Part shown: piece by piece, positions 61,814-64,000 of the stretch
Layout: the number at the start of each line of letters is the position of its first letter
Numbering within the stretch: position 1 is the first letter of the stretch
DNA from: Certhia americana
Taxonomy: Eukaryota > Chordata > Aves > Passeriformes > Certhiidae
Length of the DNA: 64,000 bases
Assembly (NCBI GenBank): GCA_018697195.1
Contig: CM031878.1
Location: forward strand, 7,365,293 to 7,429,292
Direction of reading: 5' to 3'
Program-made: the position numbers and the translations under genes
The notes under the pieces: model-generated
What the model was told of the DNA's origin: nothing
The model's input: only the letters and a program-made list of their open reading frames with translations
Database searches by the model: none

Positions 61814-63849
61814 CCTGAGGCTTCAGTATGTCTTCATTCCTAAGGAAAATATACATTCAATCAGGGCACTGCATGAATATTTGGCTGGGGCTAGAGTTTA
61901 ATCAAAGTTTTCTCTCCACATGCTCACAGCTTAATTGGGCATGCACAATCACAGCATTTGAACGGTGGGGAGTTTTCTTAGTAGATTGTTTGTTTCTATA
62001 GGCTCGACACAAAGGATCTTGAAAACTGCCCTCCTGCTAGGAGCAGCCATATCCCACCATGTGCCATTTCTGAGCATCAGAAATCAGTTCCAGCAAACCT
62101 TTTTGGGGCAGGAGTGCTGTGAATCATCAGTATGCAGGAGCACAGAGAGAAGGTGAAAACACTTTAAACTGAAATCTGGGGTTTAAGGAAGGTGGCATGC
62201 TTAGCAGGCTTTTTATTTTTTCTCTTTTATAGCACTTTCCATTTTGCAGTACTTAAGAAAGCATCAGCTCAATAGCCTTTTATGCTTACTACCTTCCAAT
62301 TACCCACACTGACTACGGCTGGGAGGGGCGGAGGGAGAGGGGCAGGGAATAGTCCCAAATAATCCCAAGTTAGCTTGGTACTAACTCATCTAGGTAGCGA
62401 CTGGGAAAACATAGTTTTCTTTGCCTTCCTTCACAGTCAACGCTTCCAACCCCTTGCAAGCTTAACAAGGCCTCACCTTCCACACCACAAATCCTCAGGG
62501 ACCCAAGTGTATGTGGAAGGGAATGGACACACACAATTTCTTTTGCCTTCAGCAGCACCTCGAAAACATATGTTTAACTTGAGAAGTCTCTATTTGCCCC
62601 TCCTTCCCATCCTCAAAACCAGTCACATTTACAGCTCTTATGAAAATGTTCTCCACTTTGCTGTCTGTGGGAAATTGTATGATCACCAACATAGCTCTGC
62701 TGCTTTTTTTTGGATAAAAGCAAAGGGGCAAGATTTTCTTCATCCTCTAACCTCAAGGAAAGACCCAGTAATACAGGACTTGACCACCACATCTCTCCAT
62801 AGTTCACAGGCTTCTATCTGACCACCAGTTGTATCATTATGAGCCAACTGATCAAGAATATCATCCAGCTAACTTGTCTCTCTGCAGTACCCATCAGTGA
62901 TGTACTTGCTGTCTTCTGTCCTACTTAAAAAATGCTGGAAGTCTCAGTGCCAACACATGTGTGACAGCTTACAGCGAGTGCTTGCAGCTTAGCAGACATC
63001 TGCTTTCTGGACGTGGATTGCATACTGCACACAAATGCTAAGAGGAAAGGACAAGTCCAAATGTTTTGTTTCTTTCCTACATCAAACATTGAGCCTGGAA
63101 AAATGGATAGATGTTCTGTACATGGGGGACTGACTTAGTGAGCAGAAAAACAAGTGAGAAACCAGACACCCTGAGTACAGGGGGTAATTTCTGGGTCAAC
63201 GAGAAGTTTCTGTAATTCCCATGTTGTCATTCAGACTCTCGGGCTAGAACATTGTGCTGCTAATAAATATTTATACCTTCAGTCTCTGCCCTGGGGAACA
63301 GAAAGTCCTGTGCTGTTGGCAGATTCCCTCTGCCCCAAGCTGCACCGTGCCAGGTATTCCTGAGAAATCTGGCTATAGACAGCTTCTGGGGAGGGGACTC
63401 TGACATGCACAGGTAGGTACGTAAAATCTCACACTGTTTTGGACAGCAGACCTCTGTAGCATCTACATATCACAACAATATAGACATAAAGTATCTATGA
63501 ACATAAAGCGCCCAAAACCTCACCAGGAAAAAAACCACTGGGAACCAAGATGTGCATAGTTTGTTGTCTATGCAAGAAACAGCAAAAAGGAAAGGCTCAA
63601 ATTTACAGGTGATCAGATTTATAGGGAATGAATCTAAATCCAACATCTAGATGAAAATGGTCAGTAATAATGGCATGTTTGGCAAGATAAAGGTGTGTCA
63701 GAGGGTGATGTACAGCAGAAACAGAACCAGAAACTCTCACAAAAGACTCATGATTTGTTCCTCAGGCTTCAACTTGAGGAGTTTGGAGCCCATCTTTTCA
63801 GGGGAGATATAATCCCCTCATCAGTCCTGTGGATAAAAGCTAGGAGCTA

Positions 63850-64000
63850 CAACCCCAGAACACTAAAAGAACGAAGTTGCTCAGAGAAGAAAGGGGAAGA
63901 CTAAGGAAGGATATTATAGCTGTCTTCAGTTACAGAAAGGGCCACCAGAGAGAAAGAAAGGAGTACTTTTTTTTCATGTTTCTGATCACAAGCATAAGAA
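63850..64000 (+). mobile_element. CR1-like LINE fragment, cut by the window end
   Basis: GCTCAGAGAAGAAAGGGGAAG, GATATTATAGCTGTCTTCAG and TTACAGAAAGGGC follow the order of a sense CR1 segment upstream of the tail. The rest lies outside the window. The similarity is moderate. Confidence 0.5.

Larger units (their letters stand above)
57703..64000 (-). other. FAM219A: FAM219A intron 1 (part)
   Basis: No first exon and no CpG island is visible up to the end of the window, so intron 1 extends beyond 64 kb. The stretch contains the assembly gap, a purine tract, a T-rich tract, the longest open frame of the rightmost part (60869-61462, minus, unidentified) and a CR1-like end. Confidence 0.8.

Noticed and set aside
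1..64000. CRISPR array, phage or bacterial defence system
   Set aside because: The window is vertebrate DNA with spliced genes; no regularly spaced repeats or prokaryotic gene organisation were seen.

Overview
The window looks like avian nuclear DNA, probably from a songbird. It is CpG-poor, gene-sparse vertebrate sequence with spliced exons, CR1 retrotransposon tails, a second interspersed repeat that recurs in bird genomes, and LTR-like pieces that resemble songbird endogenous retroviruses. Two protein genes can be recognised, both on the minus strand: MYORG (left) and FAM219A (right). In human 9p13.3, as I remember it, the order is MYORG, SPMIP6, FAM219A, DNAI1 with the first three on one strand. 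The window therefore keeps that block, which in birds should be on the Z chromosome (inference).

Left part (1-13.3 kb). The MYORG coding sequence runs leftwards from about 5990 to about 3970. Family motifs follow each other in the right order along the whole length, including the GH31 nucleophile motif FKFDAGE, but they keep jumping between the three minus frames. The disturbed stretch begins close to position 6000, next to sequence of ordinary quality, and appears to run to position 1. I favour an unpolished assembly patch over a true pseudogene, but the sequence alone cannot decide. A clean splice acceptor lies just upstream (after 6013), and a CpG island at about 12.9-13.4 kb with an ACTACA-type promoter motif and a short first exon is the likely MYORG promoter.

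Middle (13.4-27.4 kb). No protein exon was recognised, and none matching SPMIP6. The right part of this stretch is probably 3' untranslated and downstream sequence of FAM219A. It holds several candidate minus-strand poly(A) signals and three old retroelement fragments.

Right part (27.4-64 kb). Five FAM219A coding exons, at 27362-27520, 28657-28711, 29043-29123, 33017-33119 and 57603-57702, join in frame through canonical splice sites and give the whole protein except the short N-terminal exon, which must lie beyond 64 kb. The 24.5-kb intron between the exons at 33 and 57.6 kb carries most of the repeats, LTR-like fragments, conserved-looking AT-rich DNA and one possible alternative first exon at 38.9 kb. 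A 100-N gap sits in an AT microsatellite at 58.85 kb. I found no bacterial-type system, CRISPR array, tRNA or rRNA gene. The most useful observations are the shattered MYORG copy, the uORF and promoter arrangement of MYORG, the candidate alternative FAM219A first exon, and several perfect palindromes in FAM219A introns.
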